DNA of 23,709 nt from Gnetum montanum (GCA_015680685.1 MNCI01028255.1:42324-66032); one strand, 5' to 3'. Counted from the first letter of the stretch, positions 8,499 to 20,954 are shown. A program made the numbers and translations. The notes: a model not told the origin generated them from the letters alone.

Positions 8499-11001
8499 AT
8501 GGCTATTTCTTCAAGCTTGATCAGGAAATCCAGGTCTGGGTTTCGTGGGTTTAGACAGTTCTGCTCTGCTTCCGCTGCAGTTGCCAATGGCTTAAATGCC
8601 TCTGATTTTCCTTTTGTGAAGAGAGATGTTACTCAGGTGACGTTCTTTAATTTTTTTTAAAATTGTTGAGACATTTTGCGTTGCTTGATGTTTCTATGGG
8701 AGTGAAATGTCAAATTTTTGGTCTTTATGCAGTTAGTTAGCAGGACGCCTCTGGTTCAGCTCAGAAAAGTTACGGAGGGATGCGGTGCCACTGTGTTTGC
8801 TAAAATGGAAATGATGCAGCCCTGTAACAGCATAAAAGATAGGTACGATTTTTTAGTTTTAACTTTTTGGATAAAATTGACAGTTTTTTGTTTTTGTTTT
8901 CTGGGTTGGGTTGTTTGTACTTTTGTTGTAGATGCGCTTGAAATGTAAGGTGTATTGGTTGATTTTGTTGTTGTAGAGTTGGATATGCCATGATTGCAGA
9001 TGCCGAGGCAAAAGGGCTTATTTCTCCCGAGAAGGTATGCATTCTATAAAATTTTTCCCTTTTTAATACTATTCATGGGTTTCTGCACCCCAACTTGAAT
9101 AATACTAATTTAATGGCTTCGTTTGGGTGTTCTAACAAGTAAAAATTTCTTCTGATTCAAGTAGTCCATGAATTATGTCTTAAAATTGGAAGATTCAAAC
9201 TCTTTGTTGCTGAAATAGAGAACTGGCCTCCACATGGTCTTCAGTTCTTGGTTTATGAGTGACCACTCTTGCAAGATTAGCTTACTTGAATAGTGGGGAA
9301 TAAACACAAGCCAAACTAAAGTCTAAAATGCAGGAAACTAAACCAACAAATGTTTATTGTGCGGTATATCTTGGATACTCTGCTCTGTAACTCCATTAAT
9401 CTTCTTCTTCCAAGTTTGTTAATTTCCTGATCGTTGCTAAGCAACTTGAAGGGTTATAGCATTCTTAAATATTACCAGGTTTCGCTTTAGGTTAGTTATG
9501 TTTCTAATTTTTGAAGGCTTTTAGTTTTTCAACCTTGGTAATGAATACCTGTTTTCCTTGCATATTACTCTGTATTGCGAAGTGCATTAATAGAAATTTA
9601 CTGTCTAGATCTTGAGGTGTAACCCTGGCTTAAATCTTAATATGTATCCACTTACGTCATTGGCATTACAGACCTTGCTTGTGGAGCCAACATCTGGGAA
9701 CATGGGAATCGGTCTGTCATTTGTTGCAGCCTCGCTTGGTTACAAGCTGCTGCTGACAATGCCATCCTACACCAGTCTGGAGAGGAGAGTCACCATGCGG
9801 GTCTTTGGCTCTCAGCTTGTTCTCACAGATCCTGACAAGGGCATGGGCGGTGCAGTAAGAAAGGCTTGCCAAATTGCTGAATCAACTCCTAATTCCTTTA
9901 TGCTTCAGCAATTTGAGAACCCTGCTAACGTTAAGGTAAAAAATTGAATGGAATTAGCCCTGCAAAACAAACTCTCTTGTCCTCTGTAACTAAGATATTT
10001 TAATATATTTTTTGGTTCATCATCAGGCACATTTCGAAACTACAGGCCCTGAGATTTGGGAGGATACTGCTGGGAAGGTTGATATATTTGTGATGGGTAT
10101 AGGAAGTGGAGGAACAGTCACTGGTGTAGGAAGATACTTAAAATCCAAAAATCCCAACATAAAGGTATACATCACTATTCTTGAGCTCTCTTCTACTCCA
10201 TACTGCTTTGAAATTTACTTGGGAATTTATAAACAATGTCGTTCACAGATTTATGGTCTTGAGCCAGCCGAAAGCAATGTTCTAAACGGTGGAAAGCCAG
10301 GTGCGTATCCTACATCAATTTCCTTGACAACTATATTTAATTTTTCCAAATTTGAGATTCTAATGGCATGCTCTAAATGTTTCCTTCAGGCCCCCATTTG
10401 ATAACAGGCACAGGAGTGGGTTTCAAGCCCAAGATTTTAGATACGGATATTCTGGACGGAGTCATAGAGGTATGCTTTATGCCTCGAATTAGTTCGAATC
10501 CACAAAATGCTGATAATTGTTGGAGTTATGAATGCTTTTACCTAATATATTTAGCCACAACTGCATGTAGGTTGCCAGCAATGATGCTGTGAAAATGGCA
10601 CAGCAACTGGCCATCAAGGAAGGACTCATGGTAATTGTCAGAAAAAACTCCAATGCCAATTTCTGGTTTGCCTTTCACCTTTTTCTTTTTCAGTAAGTTT
10701 GGATGTTTCCTCTGAAAGGTTGGAATCTCTTCTGGAGCAAACACTGTGGCAGCTTTAAAGCTGGCAAGCAAACCTGAGAACAAAAACAAAGTCATCGTGG
10801 TGAGCTGAATCATTCTACAAAATGCCAAACAATAGGATGATATACGGGATTAATATTGTTTTTTTCTTCTGGGTTTTTAACAATTTCGGGGTGTTTTGAC
10901 AGACTGTACACCCAAGCTTTGGAGAGCGTTATCTGTCGACGGCGCTGTTCAATGACTTGAGGGAGGAGGCTATGGCCATGCAACCGGTTGCTGTTGATTA
11001 A
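8499..11001 (+). CDS. CAS: Mitochondrial beta-cyanoalanine synthase (bifunctional cyanoalanine/cysteine synthase), 10 exons
   Basis: A PLP enzyme that makes cyanoalanine and sulfide from cysteine and cyanide, detoxifying cyanide (for example from ethylene synthesis) in mitochondria. Exons: 8499-8636, 8733-8842, 8977-9034, 9672-9935, 10027-10164, 10249-10300, 10390-10469, 10571-10630, 10719-10799, 10903-11001. All nine introns are GT-AG and the joined frame is open for 359 aa, the usual family length. PLP lysine is K81 in [12 protein letters not shown]. The phosphate/substrate loop is PTSGNMG (108-114), followed by [10 protein letters not shown] (132-141), [10 protein letters not shown] (214-223), GKPGPHLITG and GISSGANT (302-309). 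TSGNM, PSYTS, GIGSGG, SNVLNGG and the PVAVD end are CAS features; cytosolic O-acetylserine (thiol)lyases have TSGNT, PASMS and GIGTGG. Residues 1-35 are rich in Arg/Ser/Ala without acids, a mitochondrial presequence with a possible R-3 cleavage motif (RQF before CSAS, 19-22). The ATG lies in CCACCATGG. The family assignment is near certain; the location is inferred. Confidence 0.95.
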
Positions 11002-11240
11002 TTGAATGTTTATTCAAAAACAAAATCATATTCCAAATAACCAAATTATGGTAAACGGTGATGAACTATTGTAAGGCAATAGAAAGTAGTCCAAGGCAAT
11101 AGAAAGTAGTCCAATGCATAGTCTGAGAAATTTGCAATTAATGGCAAGATCAGCCGTATGGGAATGCAAAATTGAAGCTCATTCAAAGCTGATTCAAATA
11201 CATTTAATCTTATATGTAATGTTATATTTTTATTGATTTT
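11002..11240 (+). other. CAS 3' flank / probable 3' UTR
   Basis: AT-rich sequence after the TAA at 10999-11001. It holds weak near-AATAAA motifs (CAAATAACC about 11033) and a T/GTA-rich stretch (ATGTAATGTTATATTTTTAT about 11215-11234) of the kind found at plant poly(A) sites. The exact cleavage site cannot be placed. Confidence 0.4.
11073..11112. repeat. Exact 20-bp tandem duplication
   Basis: AAGGCAATAGAAAGTAGTCC occurs twice head-to-tail (11073-11092 and 11093-11112), 72 bp after the CAS stop and so probably within the 3' UTR. Perfect identity suggests a recent slippage event. Confidence 0.95.
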
Positions 11241-14200
11241 TTAAGTTTACGATATTGTTTATTACTAATTCTGATGTCAACCCAAAACTAAAATTTCTAT
11301 ATTTGATTTTCCATTCTAACGGAAAAAAATTGGAAAATGCAGTGACTAACATAGATGAATAGAACTGCTCTATTTTGCTTATATTGACAATTTTAATCTA
11401 ATTCTTATCTGGATGTATTCAGATTTTTCTGATCCGATTTATAAAAAGAGTGTCCAACTCATCTGATTTTTTCAATCTATGATCCAATGAACTTAAACGT
11501 TGAGGATTTCAAATAGTGGTTAAATAATATCTGAATTCCAATAAGAATGTAACAGAGAGAGGACAATGGTAAGGAAACTTTCATTATTTTCAAAAGCTTA
11601 ATCAAATGAAATATTGTCTGCGGCCCACAATGCAAAATAATTAAGGAATATACAGAGGTAAAAATGTGGATTGTGGTGCCGCAAGTTGCAGACGATGCAT
11701 GTGGTTGCATCTTTTTAGGATAAAAAGTTAAGGCATTTTTTTCAATCCTTTGAATATTAATGTTTTCACTTCTGGCATTTTTTTTATTTAAGTTGCAAAG
11801 AGGACCATTCGAAGGGTAATCCTTAGTAAATTGTGTATTAAATGCTTATTTCTTGTGTTAGCGGTGTTCCAGGGGACTTAACCAATGAGCTCCATGTAAG
11901 AGAGAATTGCATGAATCTTTAAAAATTTAATCTACAGAAGAAAAGAATGCATCTTTCAAAACTGTTGACATGAAGCACTGCCCAGCGTAGCTATACAGAG
12001 ACATACTTACCACGGCTGCTTTGATAGGCTTTGGGTGGGGTTATAATTAAAAAAATAAATAAATTTAAAAATAGCATTGTATAATGTGCATCATTTGAAA
12101 TCCAAACATAAACTATGCTATTTAAGGAGTGCTTTATCTAAAATGTAATTAATGATAATTATGAATACATCAGCTTATTAATCTAGAGGGGACATTCTAA
12201 ACATAAAAACAAAAAATCCAATAGTTTTTGGGATTGCCTTTTAAATTTTCATCATTTGATCAATCTTGAAAAACTTCTCTTTCATGTAAAAAAAAACAAC
12301 TAGGTCTTGCTCTTATTCAAAAATGCTCAAGAGAGAATAAAACTCTCCAAATAAAAAAAATGCAAACAATAAATAAGTTGCAATAAAAGCTAATAGCTTT
12401 TCCAACTTGAATTCATAAATATAAAGGAAATAAATAATGCAATAGATTAATTAATTATTGAGCTTTCATTAAAAGTTTTCTTGCTTGAAATTGTAACTGA
12501 AAAATAATATCACAATATCTTGAAGAATAGGTTGTTTAAATCTTGATGAAAGAATATAGTTATATTCTTCTAACATTGAATAGGCTTACTAATTGAATTG
12601 CTAGTTGTATGCACAATCAAAAGAATTTAGAATAAAGAATAAGCAACCAAAGATGCTTATAAATGTAGAGAAAGGTAGTAGACAAGGCAAAATGGTCACT
12701 AAGAATGATATCACTAGTTTAGCTATATATTTGGCCAAGAGAATTTTTATCTTATTCAAATTAATAAAATCTCAAATTGATTCATTGAGACTTGATTTCT
12801 ATATGGAAAATAAAAATCAAAACTAATCTATGATTCTTATGAAAAAGTCCATCTCTTCATCCATCTTTATGACAAAATTTACTTATTTACAAGGATAAAG
12901 TCTAGGTAACAAAGTAGTTGGCCTCTCTATAAAACTCTTAGCCAAAATAACAACTCTTGTAAAAAACAGTAACCATGAAAGTTTGTCCTCACTATTATGA
13001 TGATAAAATTATTTTACCATGACCGAGGAAGACTCTCTTGGATGGAGTTAGTAATTGGCCTCTTAGCCAAAATTAATGCTTAGTTGAAAGTTGCAAATTG
13101 TAGAGGTCCATTTCATAGCATGTTGTGCAATTGAGTAGTTCTAAAAAATGTGAAAATGAGGTTTCACTTTTGCAAAGAAGACACTAAGGAGAAACAATTC
13201 CCATATACTAAAATGAAGTCTTGATAGGAAGATCTTGATGTATTAGATACAAAAAAAATCAAATTTTTAGATTTGTGGAAACTTTTCAAATATCTTTTAA
13301 TTTTTTACTTAGGCTACTAACCTGGACTACAAATTTGTCAATAAAGAACATACTAAAGTCTTATGTTTTAATAATGTTTTGCTTCATGTTCTCAAATCTT
13401 AGATTAATATAGAGTATTTGTACAATCTTTTATATCTTCTACCTTTAAGTATAGCCACATCTATACTTATCTATTCTTCTTATGCTAATGTAAAATTATT
13501 TAATACTTTTATAGTTTCTAATGGTTGGATTGTCAAATTCTTATTTGTAGATTAATTATTAAATCTTTTAGTTTTCAAGATTATCCTTGTAATCTCTTTA
13601 GAGTTGATCCTAAGCTTCTTTTATTATATTGAAGAGCACTCATCTTGATGCTATAATTCTTAATACATTTTCAATGATGATCGAGAAAGCTAGATTGTTC
13701 TTATTCTTCTTATTTTTCATATTCTTTGACTTGAGTTCTAGTCATGTTTTCTAAATATTCTTTGAATTCAAAACGTGATATGAAGATTTCTCAAAAATCA
13801 TTGTGATATAGATTTTTAATAACTCTACACCATAAGACGAAATCATCAAAGTTGATTGAACACTTTGCAATATCTTTCATAGTTATTTTTAGACTTTCAA
13901 ACCTTCACTCTGATATTAATTGAAGTATTGACAATGTTGGATTTACTTAGAAATATTCTAAAACTTTAATTTTTGATAAAAATATAAAAATTATATTAAC
14001 CATGGCTTGACCATAGGTTGTGGTAGAGGAAAAATAAAAACTGAGGAAACCATGATCTGAACTATAGGTCATGACAAAGTTGTGGGCTTTTTCAAGATTT
14101 GTGACCACTAGTTGTGGGCAAGTTGATTGTCTTCGATATCTTGAGTTTTAAATAACAAATTTTGATTCTCCTAAGTCTATATTTAAACCTGGATGATTGG

Positions 14201-16210
14201 AATATGATAAAAATCAAAGAATTTTGATGAGATGAATCTAATTATTAAATTGATTTTTCAACTTCTTGTAGTTTGATGACTTGAAGAAATCTAATTTGAA
14301 ATTTGATTTCTTTAGTTGTAGGGTGATTATTGATGACCAAAAATGATGCAAATATCTTGACTATGTTGAATTGCGAATCAAATTTATGATGAATAGTGGT
14401 AGAATCAACGAGGAATTGTTGAATTTATTAAAGAACTAATGAGAATAATGCCTAATGGTGATCATAATTGATAATGATAATTGATGAGATTGATGATGCT
14501 AATGATGAGAGATGTTGATGAGATTGATGAAAATGATTAGTGATAATGAATAATAAGATATTGATCAAAGTTGATAATTGATGATGAGGGAATGATAATT
14601 GAGAGAAAATTTCAGAATAATGCATTTTTATTTTAAAATTAGGTGATTACATCATGATTTTCCCATGTATTTATAGACATTCAATGGGAATAACATTATT
14701 CTATATGATATTCATTTTTTCTAATGACTAAAACATGAAATATGAAAAAAAAAACATGGTAGATTAAGGTCAATATAATATTACATCCACTCATCAATCT
14801 TTTAGAGATTTTAAAAATTTTACAAATATTTAATTTATAAAAATTAATATGAAAAACAATAATTACATAACTTTATTTTCCATTTTAAAAAATAAGTAAA
14901 AAAATATAAATTTATCTTTAATTTAAAGCTTGAACTTGAGACTTCAACCTTCACATTTTGTACCATTTCTAATAGTTCCAAGTAGTACACAATCTAGATG
15001 AATGTGTATTCCAAATCACTTTATTAAAAGAAAAGTACCATAGACTAAGTAGGTAGATCTTTTGATTATAGTTCTAATACTCACTAAGCATGTACGAGGT
15101 CTTTCAATTTTGTTTTAGCACTAGAGAACTAAAAATAGATATAGTATGAGGAAAAAGAAAATACCAAAGAATACTATTACACAAGTTTGCTTATGAGAAG
15201 AAGCATCCAAGCATCATCATTAGCCATGCATTTTGCAATCCATTTTTCTTAGACTAAAATACACTATTTATAATTATTAATAAAGTTAAATTCATCATTT
15301 TTACAAGTAGTTAAAATATCCTAAACTAGCATACATGCACAAACACACACACCTACACCCCCATACATGTACATACTTACTATTATGTAGATGATGATAA
15401 TGACATTAACATTATTTATTCAATACATTAAAAGTCATCATCCATACATAATTTTCCAATTTGACTAGTACAAGAAATATAACTAACTTATGGTCAAAAT
15501 ATTTCACATAAATAAACAAAAGTATGGAAAATACCAATCCCTTTTCGTTCATGAGACACATCTACCTTACTATGTAGGTAGGGGTTAAGCTACCAACCTC
15601 AAGTTACCTTGCCTCAAAAATAATATAGAAAAAACCAAAAGATCTTTTAACAAAGTCATCTATCTAGCTTTAAAACTTAAAGTTCTTGCTTTTTACCACT
15701 AGCACTTAAATCTATATCATTTGCATAGGACATATAGGAAAGAGTTAGAACTATTTCATAAGAAAAAACTATAACCTTGTAGTATCTATTTGTAGGATAA
15801 GAACTAGATAGGAGCTTCACACTTTTGCTCAAAACATATATATTAGTACACATCATGATCCAACTTAATAGTTCTACATCATTGACATGTATTCTTACTT
15901 GTTAAGATTGAGTCATAGACTAGAGTCATTACTAGAGGCCTTCTTGTTAACATCCTAATTTATTAACATGTAGCTAATTGACATTGAATTGATAATCTAC
16001 ATTAAAGCCACTAGTAGAATGAAGTTACTAGTACTGGTAACAAATGCTAATACTTAATCTATTAACATTTCCTATTACAAGCATCACTATAAATGTTAAT
16101 ATTAGATAAAAATCGACAATAACATAAAATAAAATAAAAAATTATTTTTTTAAATATAATCTCATAACCAATTACCCATGCATCCTATTGCCATGATCTA
16201 TGATCCATTC
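11241..16210. other. AT-rich intergenic region, no gene supported
   Basis: About 5 kb with no coding region, RNA gene or complete mobile element that I can support. Open frames are short and lack family features. Noted content: GGCCTCTnnnAGCCAAAAT-like phrases near 12920 and 13060; a GAT/AAT-rich low-complexity block (14455-14602); a CA-rich stretch with ACACACAC and TACACCCCCATACATGTACATAC (15341-15375); and long A/T runs (14740-14920). Old, unrecognisable transposon remnants are likely but not shown. Confidence 0.6.
14455..14602. repeat. GAT/AAT-rich low-complexity block
   Basis: Dense irregular repeats of TGATAATTGATGA, TGATGAGATTGATGA and similar words. All frames read as trinucleotide-biased strings with stops, so this is simple-sequence DNA and not a gene. 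Confidence 0.75.
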
Positions 16211-16215
16211 CACAT
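16211..16215. repeat. Target site duplication CACAT of E3, left copy
   Basis: CACAT immediately precedes the LTR terminus TGATGGGCG at 16216. It is repeated exactly at 21788-21792 after the other end of the element. Confidence 0.92.
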
Positions 16216-17017
16216 TGATGGGCGATGGGCACCCCCTACACTCAACCATATGAATCATAAGCATTCATGCACGATCTAGCTAAATTTCATGGATGGCACT
16301 AGTTATGGCATCAAGATCATTATGCCTTAATCACAGTTTGTTGTCTTCCCACTTGGACTACTAGTATCTTTGTCATGTATGGTTTAGTTAAAAGTGAGGT
16401 AGATGATTCTTGATGTTGTTTCAGCCTTATGCTATTCATAATGATAATAGAGAAATTAATTAGTTAATCTAATTAACAATGGAAAGATAAAGCCTAAACT
16501 AGCCTACGGGCGAGGAGTGTCCATTCCCAACATGCCATACACATCTTGAACCAAGCAATAACGCTACTGAGATTACCAAGCAAATATGTGTTTACGCTCA
16601 AAATTGGTTGTGTTCATTCCGCTAATTGATCAACTTGCATGAAATGTAGATATTAACTAAGTACATGAAAAGTAAATTTCATGGAAAGTAAATCTAATCT
16701 AATTTAAAGTGCTACAATGAATAAGAATCAATCTCGATCTTATTACCATTCATGGAATGCGTCCAGGTACATTGCCACTCAAATAAGACGTCATACAACT
16801 AACTTAAATCCACAATGCAGACACTCATTGACTTTTTTCTAAGACTACAGAATAAAACTGCAAGAGTTTGACTACTCTATTAACAAAAGAATTAAACTAC
16901 TATGGATCATGTGCCCAAGTGATGTATTTGAAGGTAGGCATGCATCTTGTGATATCAAATACTCGATAATGCAACTTGTGCTCCGATATCAGGGCCTATG
17001 CAAAACACAATTCATCA
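16216..17017 (-). mobile_element. 3' LTR of E3
   Basis: An 802-bp LTR. On the minus strand it starts TGATGAATTGTG after the purine tract and ends CGCCCATCA. It aligns along its length with 20955-21787. Relative to that copy it lacks an insertion of about 45 bp (near 21292-21336) and carries a short extra stretch near 16600-16620. Confidence 0.93.
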
Positions 17018-17030
17018 TACCCTCATGACT
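17018..17030 (-). other. Polypurine tract of E3
   Basis: The minus strand reads AGTCATGAGGGTA directly before the LTR start, preceded by GAGGACAAGTTTTCATTTAG. This is the same box as upstream of E1's 3' LTR, with interruptions of the purine run consistent with decay. Confidence 0.75.
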
Positions 17031-18840
17031 AAATGAAAACTTGTCCTCAAGTGAAAAAAAGGAGGAACAAGTTCTTTACAAAATATTGGGAAGGTATGGG
17101 ATTATTGACTTACTCTAACTACTAACTAACTCTAAGGGCCGCATTACAAAATTTTCTTTGAGAGGATGGAGACAAAATGACAATGTGACAAAAATACTGG
17201 ATAGAGATTGAAGATTACAAAATTTGCAAAGGTCTTCAAAAAGCTACTAAAGATGATTCTTCTTGTTGCCGCTAGCGGTGGTAGACTTCCAACCCTAATT
17301 GTTATGTTGATGATTCTCTAGTTATGCAAAATGTTCTTAAAGGATGAACTAAAATTTTTTCTCATCGTCCCATGGATCTACCAAACATGTGATGTTTGAG
17401 TTGTAATCCCATATGTGCTATGATTTGTCCATGGGCATATCCTCCATTGTCCCTCTCTTGGCTTCATTTTTGTGCTTGGAAAAAGGCCTTCTTTCTTAGG
17501 TGTCGCTTTTAGCATCACTTGTAGTCACCAAAGGATCAACATTAGTTTTGATAAATTTTTCCTAAAAATTAACCCTTTTTGGATCCCTTAGTTTGCATTT
17601 AAATACAAGGTGATGATAGCATACTATGCCCAAGGCCATGAGGTAACTAAAATCATCAAGCTATTCACCTTATTTTGATCAATTACCATTAGTTACCATA
17701 ATGTTCAAAAATAGGATGTTGGAAAAATTTCAAAGCAGACATCACTAGCCCCCATGACTAATAAGTGTAACTCTAGAAGCATGCAAGGTTTCAAATAATG
17801 AAAACCTAAGGTCTAATGTAGAAGATGGCCAAGAAATTTTTTAGAAGTTAAAGGATATTGAGATAGAGAAGTAGGAAAAATTAATTAAAACTAATGAGTA
17901 GTCCCAAAAGCATGCATAAATTTAGAGAACCCATCACTAATGTTTTGGAAGATGTGAAGGTTAGTTTAAAGCCATGATCAACAAAAGTTATGCAAGTGGG
18001 TTCTCCCCAAATCAGGCTCCTGCCATAATGCCCTTGCATTATCAAAAAATTTCTTTCATGATAAAAGATTTTTTTATTTGGAGAACTGGAAGGATGGATG
18101 AGGTGGTCTCATTGCTTTACACAATTACTTACCCAATCATTTTGATAGCATAGCACAAAAACCCAACATATAGCATTGACTTGTGCATCATGACTTGGCA
18201 ATATTATTAACAAAAACATAAAATACATTCATACAATGTAAAGAAAATGACTCCATAAAGGAGAAAATTATAAAGAAAAAATAAAAATAACAAGAAATGT
18301 AAAAAATATTAAGAATTAGAAAATATGGAAAGAAATAGAGAAATGATAAAAAATTGTAAAAGAAAAAAGGTGAAAAACACTTATTAGTTCTTGATTTAGG
18401 ATGGGGCATCTTCCCCAAAACTAAGCTCTTGACCATGACAAGAATTAATAAGTGGTTTGGTTGGTTCTATGCATCTTTGAAATAGTTTTACACTCTTATT
18501 TTTAAGCCACTAGGTGTCTTTTGGTTTAGTGGTTATTACATAAATTGGTTTTTTCTCATACACTTGTTTCTAAAATTTATGGTGGGTCGGTATAGGGGTT
18601 TTGTTAATATTTTGAAATTTCGGCCCACAATTACACCCTTTATCATTATTAGTAAGGCATGGAGGTTTTTGTGTTTTCACAATGATAGATTTATCTTTTA
18701 TGTCTTATGTTGGAGTGTTGATGGTTGTTGGCTTTTGTGTATGATCAAGAGACACTATTCTAGAGAGGAAGGGTGTTGCCCTAGATTGGCCTTGTGCTAG
18801 TTTTGATGTGCCAGTAGGTCTAAGAGTTTTGTGCTTGTAT
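17031..18840 (-). other. Internal region of E3 downstream of gag, no recognised gene
   Basis: About 1.8 kb in the place where pol would lie. Minus-strand translation gives only short open stretches (for example LVDPWDDEKKF and DPLVTTSDAKSDT near 17340-17540) separated by stops. No reverse transcriptase, RNase H or integrase motif could be found. A purine-rich, low-complexity block lies at 18200-18380. It may be a degenerate extra ORF or unrelated filler; I cannot tell which. Confidence 0.5.
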
Positions 18841-20829
18841 GTGGAAACTATCCTAAAGAAAGGTTGTGGTTGAGATCTACTAGCATTATCATTTCCATGT
18901 ATGTTCACAGCATAAGTGGCATCTTTTTCATTGATGTTGTGGTGTTGACCCTTCCTATGTTGTTGGTGGTGACATATGGTGAAGAAAAGTATGAGAATAT
19001 TAAGGATATGATGGGGGGTGAGAGGTGTGAGGTGGCGATCCTTCAGAAGATGTTGCAGGTTGATGATATTCGGGAGAGTGGTAGTAGTGAGTTAAGGTAG
19101 AGGAAGTAGAACTAGTTGGAAAAATAGGTTGTTGAACATAATATCCATATGGGTCTGGTTGGTAGTAAGGGTAGTGTTGGTTTGATGATGGCCTCCCCCA
19201 TGACTGTGGGTTTTTCCATTGTAGGTGATAGTAGTTTTGAGGCTAATAAGAAGGCCCACTAGGATAGTATGGTTGGTTGTAGGACTGTCGATAATTACCT
19301 TGTGAGAAAGGTAATTTCCTAGGCATTTTCTTTTATACAACCATGGGATTCAAAGAAAAGGTCCAATACTCATGTAGATCTAACATGATTGGGCAATAGC
19401 TCTTTGGATGGTCATATAGGAAAATATCACATCCATCATCCTCTTCTATGATTGAGTCTATAGCCTCTTCATCTACAAATATTTTTCCTTTTTTCCCATA
19501 AGTGTTCCTAGATGTTTTGTGGTTCATTTTCCTCTTATTATTTTGATCATTTGATTCTTTTTGCATTACTCTCCCCTCTATGGTTTTCACATAAGTTGTA
19601 ACTTTGTCATTCATCAACTCCCACATCTTATCTATCCTTGCTTCAAGCTTATCAATAGAATTTTTTATTGACAAGGTTTGTTGTGAAATCACCTCATTGA
19701 GAGTTGCCTCTTTTTCCTCATCATGGATATGGACCCCCTTCTTTTGAAGAGTTGGATCCCAGTTATATTCCTTTACATTCTCTCATTTACATAGCTCTCT
19801 TTCTTCTTTTACCACCCACTCGCTTAGCCTTTGTATCTAATGGGCTTTTAATTTAGATAATCGACCTTGGCCATAAATCCCAAGGATCTTCCTTGTTTCA
19901 TTACAAAGCCCATCTATGATGTCAAAATTTTGCTCTTTTTGAGAGAAATCATGGCCTGGACATCTATGTAGTAGTGAATAGTATCTATCCAAGGCCACAT
20001 CCAAGGGATCAAGATTTTCATACTTCCATCCTTGGATTTGTTTTTCTCAAGTTGGACACTCTCACATAGGTTTGGTATTTTTCATTGAAAAGTTCCAACA
20101 TTGTAGACCATCAATGGATTAAATCTAGTTCCAATGATCTATACCAACTTTCAGCTTCATCAACTAGTGTTCTAGGAAAGAGCTTAAGCTTTTGCCACTT
20201 ACATTCTATATTTTCCAAGGCACATGCATCATGGAAGGCTTGTAAATGATGTTGTAGATCAAAATTATGGCCTTCCCTAACCTTACAAATTTTTTCCATA
20301 TTAAACCATCTAATCTGGTTGTCCCTTTGATGCCTTTGGGGTATTTGAACTGCCTTCCTAATCTGTGTTAAGGGTTCATTTGTACTAGACACTTCATAGT
20401 GATAATCTATATTTCTATTCATCTAATTGTGCTGATCTTGTCTATGTTCATTTTGATGTCTTTGATTTTGCCCTTGGATTCAATTTCTATCTTTGTCAGA
20501 ACTAGGCATTGAAGACGAAGAGGAAGATGAGGAACTGGGAGAATCACCATGGCTTTTATATTTTCCCCATGGCCCCTTGATGTATCTCTTTTAGGTTTGG
20601 AGGAGGTCCTAGGCCTTGAGGCCCTTCTTGTTTTAGGACTTACTCCATATCCTCTAGGATTATCTGCATTAGTTAAACATAGTCTTTGAGTGTAGTAAGG
20701 GTCTAATTGAGCATGTGAAATCCTGACTTGTGATCTTTCACTCTAATTTTCTTTAGTATATATCCTATGATTTCTCCTACTAGTGTTTTCATCATATGAT
20801 GCATTATTGGTCCTATGTGACAAAGACAT
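18841..20829 (-). pseudogene. Decayed gag of E3
   Basis: The likely start is the ATG at 20829 (MSLSHRTNNASYDENTSRRN), 125 nt from the LTR. The capsid-like retrotransposon gag domain is clear at 20422-20111 (HHLQAFHDACALENIECKWQ, then KLKLFPRTLVDEAESWYRSL), followed after a stop by WSTMLELFNEKYQTY. After a frameshift the reading continues LDRYYSLLHRCPGHDFSQKE, then FDIIDGLCNETRKIL. A Lys/Glu-rich, probably coiled part follows (19692-19333). The last part is a Tyr/Pro/Gln-rich tail (QSYNQPYYPSGPSY, then PQNYYHLQWKNPQSWGRPSS) in another frame to about 18841. Multiple stops and shifts show it is dead. It is homologous to the gag start in E4. Confidence 0.88.
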
Positions 20830-20935
20830 GTTTTTAATGTGTGTGAATTAAAATATTAAATTTTTCTAAAAGATAAATCATTAATACTTTTATAGTGATC
20901 GTGTATAATATAACTAATCTAGATTACTAGTACCA

Positions 20936-20954
20936 TTTTTGGCAATGGCATCAA
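20936..20954 (-). other. Primer binding site of E3 (decayed tRNA-Asp type)
   Basis: Next to the 5' LTR the minus strand reads TTGATGCCATTGCCAAAAA. The usual plant gypsy primer site for tRNA-Asp is TGGCGCCGTTGCCGGGGA. The differences are all C-to-T or G-to-A transitions, as expected from cytosine methylation decay. Confidence 0.75.

Noticed and set aside
8499-11001. Cytosolic or plastid O-acetylserine (thiol)lyase as identity of the gene
   Set aside because: [32 protein letters not shown] and the C-terminal PVAVD match the cyanoalanine synthase branch; the thiol-lyases differ at each of these places.
12605-12826. Plus-strand open frame of 73 codons in the intergenic region
   Set aside because: Composition follows the AT-rich DNA, there is no recognisable domain, no splice or promoter context and no homologous copy in the window.
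18188-18436. Minus-strand open frame rich in Phe and Tyr
   Set aside because: It is the translation of an A-rich low-complexity block on the plus strand, with no family features.
17031-18840. Possible pol remnant in E3
   Set aside because: I looked on the minus strand for reverse transcriptase, RNase H and integrase phrases as seen in E1 and E2 and found none; only unassigned short stretches remain.
19092-19340. Minus-strand frame of 82 codons with a His-rich part
   Set aside because: The neighbouring frame reads as the Tyr/Pro/Gln-rich gag tail (QSYNQPYYPSGPSY, PQNYYHLQWKNPQSWGRPSS), so this one is a shadow.
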